A stretch of DNA of 64,000 bases from Mycobacterium sp. 1100029.7 (GTDB lineage: Bacteria; Actinomycetota; Actinomycetes; Mycobacteriales; Mycobacteriaceae): the NCBI RefSeq assembly GCF_001665235.1, contig NZ_LZSC01000053.1:1-64000 (forward strand), in the 5' to 3' direction. The notes under the pieces were generated by a model, which was given only the letters and a program-made list of their open reading frames with translations, was not told the DNA's origin and searched no databases. Every line of letters starts with the position of its first letter. Within the stretch, counting starts at the first letter, position 1. This document shows, in pieces, positions 63,036 through 64,000 of this stretch. Both the position numbers and the translations under genes were made by a program.

Positions 63036-64000
63036 TCAACGGGTGTTCGCTAGCCGCGCGACACCACGCATGACGGCCCTGCTTACCGCATGACGCACCT
63101 GATCGACCGTGGACGCTACGGGCAGGGGCGGCGCCGTCCCGAGACGGGGAAACAGGCGCAGCGCATTGGTGCGGTCGATGGCCGCGCGACCGTCGGCGTC
63201 GAGGCCGGGGTACGTCTCGAGGCCTGCCGCGAACAACTGCGACGCCGCGACAGGAGCGAAGGGATAGTCGGACCCGAACGTGACGTGTCCGGGTTTGGCG
63301 AACGCGAGCAGGCTCGGCAGCGCAGCGGCGGTCGAGGACAACGCGGTGTCGAAGTAGAAACCGGCGAAGTCGTCCAGGATGTCGGTCATGCCACGTGGGT
63401 TGTCACTCATGATGCCGATCGCCATACGGTGCGAGGCGTAGGGCACGAAGCCGCCCGCATGGCTCAGGATGAATTTGATGTTCGGGTACTTACGCCGGAT
63501 CCCGTTGCGAACCAACAAATATGCGGCGCGGGTGGTGTCGAGCAGGAAGTCGGTCGCAAACGGCAGAACGCCGTCGATGGCGGGCCCGGGCAGGTCGGCC
63601 GGATGGATGAAGACCACCGCCGCACGCGCATCCAGCGCGGCGAACAAGTCGTCCTGGCCATCCTGCCCGAGGTAGACGCCCGCGGCGTTGGCCAGCAGGA
63701 TCACACCGTCGGCACGGAGTTCGTCGAGGGATCGCACCACTTCGTCGGTGGATTCCCTGGTGTGTGGCATCGGAATCGTCGCGAAGAAGCCGAATCGCCC
63801 GGGTTGCGCCGCGACCACCGCGGCCAGGTGATCGTTGAGGTCGCGAGCGAGTGCGGCCGCCTCGGCCGGATTCGGCACGAAGGTGGTGGCCGGCGCCGAC
63901 ACCGACAGGATTGCCGTGCCGACACCGAGTTCGGACATGGCTTGCAGTGAGCCTTCGGGGCTCCACTCCGGTACTGCGCGGCCGCCGGCCTGGTCGATTC
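63036..64000 (-). CDS. Amidohydrolase family (ACMSD-like decarboxylase), 5' end beyond window
   Basis: At least 321 residues, reading without stop to the window edge on the reverse strand. AVPEWSPEGSLQAMSELGVG, then VGTAILSVSAPATTF, resembles the early part of amidohydrolase_2 proteins related to 2-amino-3-carboxymuconate-6-semialdehyde decarboxylase. FILSHAGGFVPY and the late FGSDYPFAP carry a metal-ligand histidine and the catalytic aspartate. The first metal ligands (HxH) would lie in the missing N-terminus. The ATG at 63938 inside the frame is not the true start. It fits an aromatic or cyclic-acid degradation role. Confidence 0.82.
   Translation of the reverse strand, partial: IDQAGGRAVPEWSPEGSLQAMSELGVGTAILSVSAPATTFVPNPAEAAALARDLNDHLAAVVAAQPGRFGFFATIPMPHTRESTDEVVRSLDELRADGVILLANAAGVYLGQDGQDDLFAALDARAAVVFIHPADLPGPAIDGVLPFATDFLLDTTRAAYLLVRNGIRRKYPNIKFILSHAGGFVPYASHRMAIGIMSDNPRGMTDILDDFAGFYFDTALSSTAAALPSLLAFAKPGHVTFGSDYPFAPVAASQLFAAGLETYPGLDADGRAAIDRTNALRLFPRLGTAPPLPVASTVDQVRHAVSRAVMRGVARLANTR

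Noticed and set aside
1..64000. tRNA, rRNA or CRISPR array
   Set aside because: No cloverleaf-like conserved arms, rRNA segments or regularly spaced short repeats were recognised by eye on either strand.

Overview
The window is high-GC actinobacterial DNA that looks mycobacterial. Supporting features are a 13E12-type DUF222/HNH gene, an LppO lipoprotein, an SseB-type thiosulfate sulfurtransferase, many F420-type luciferase-like (LLM) oxidoreductases, several cytochromes P450, and gene content that, from memory, follows the M. tuberculosis Rv2280-Rv2296 neighbourhood (GlcD-like oxidase, YjcE-like antiporter, SseB, nucleosidase-like protein, PatB-like aminotransferase, DmbB-like haloalkane dehalogenase). 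No rRNA, tRNA or CRISPR array was seen.

Layout. 1-2.4 kb: the start of an intradiol dioxygenase, an MDR oxidoreductase, a small secreted protein and a divergent LysR regulator. 2.4-4.7 kb: a DUF222/HNH gene lying between the intact LysR 3' end and a decayed second copy of a LysR 3' end, next to a frameshifted HD-domain gene. 4.7-22.4 kb: a defence island with EcsC-family and FRG-domain genes, a BREX type 2 (Pgl) operon (pglW, pglX remnant, pglY, pglZ, brxD, brxHI), and two unrecognised genes on the far side. 22.6-38.8 kb: mostly core-like genes, including VOC protein, P450, hydrolase-cyclase, PhyH dioxygenase, a membrane pseudokinase, GlcD-like oxidase, a GGDEF/EAL protein, an LLM enzyme, a chagasin-like lipoprotein, a DUF5685 protein with a cysteine-rich tail, an antiporter and an AAA ATPase. 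38.8-44.9 kb: an acetolactate synthase/decarboxylase pair (acetoin formation), a glycosyltransferase, SseB and a nucleosidase-like protein. 45-60.6 kb: an accessory catabolic block with two TetR-P450 operons, SDR, several LLMs, an AveC-like membrane protein with a 38-residue partner, a substrate-binding protein and duplicated LLM/DapB-like pairs. 60.7-64 kb: aminotransferase, haloalkane dehalogenase and a truncated amidohydrolase.

The most striking region is the BREX-2 operon. pglY, pglZ, brxD and brxHI look intact and form a chain of 4-bp stop/start overlaps. At the pglW-pglX junction, however, the end of pglW contains an inverted segment of about 130 bp (near 9911-10041), then a short pglW-like stretch in another frame, and then jumps directly into the C-terminal half of pglX. 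The methyltransferase half of pglX is absent. The locus is therefore either a decayed BREX-2 system or one whose missing parts have been moved by recombination. The accessory catabolic block carries strong palindromic operators: two GGATAGTATCC sites at 54182-54215 and a 24-bp palindrome at 59406-59429. These suggest TetR-controlled responses to an unknown hydrophobic substrate.
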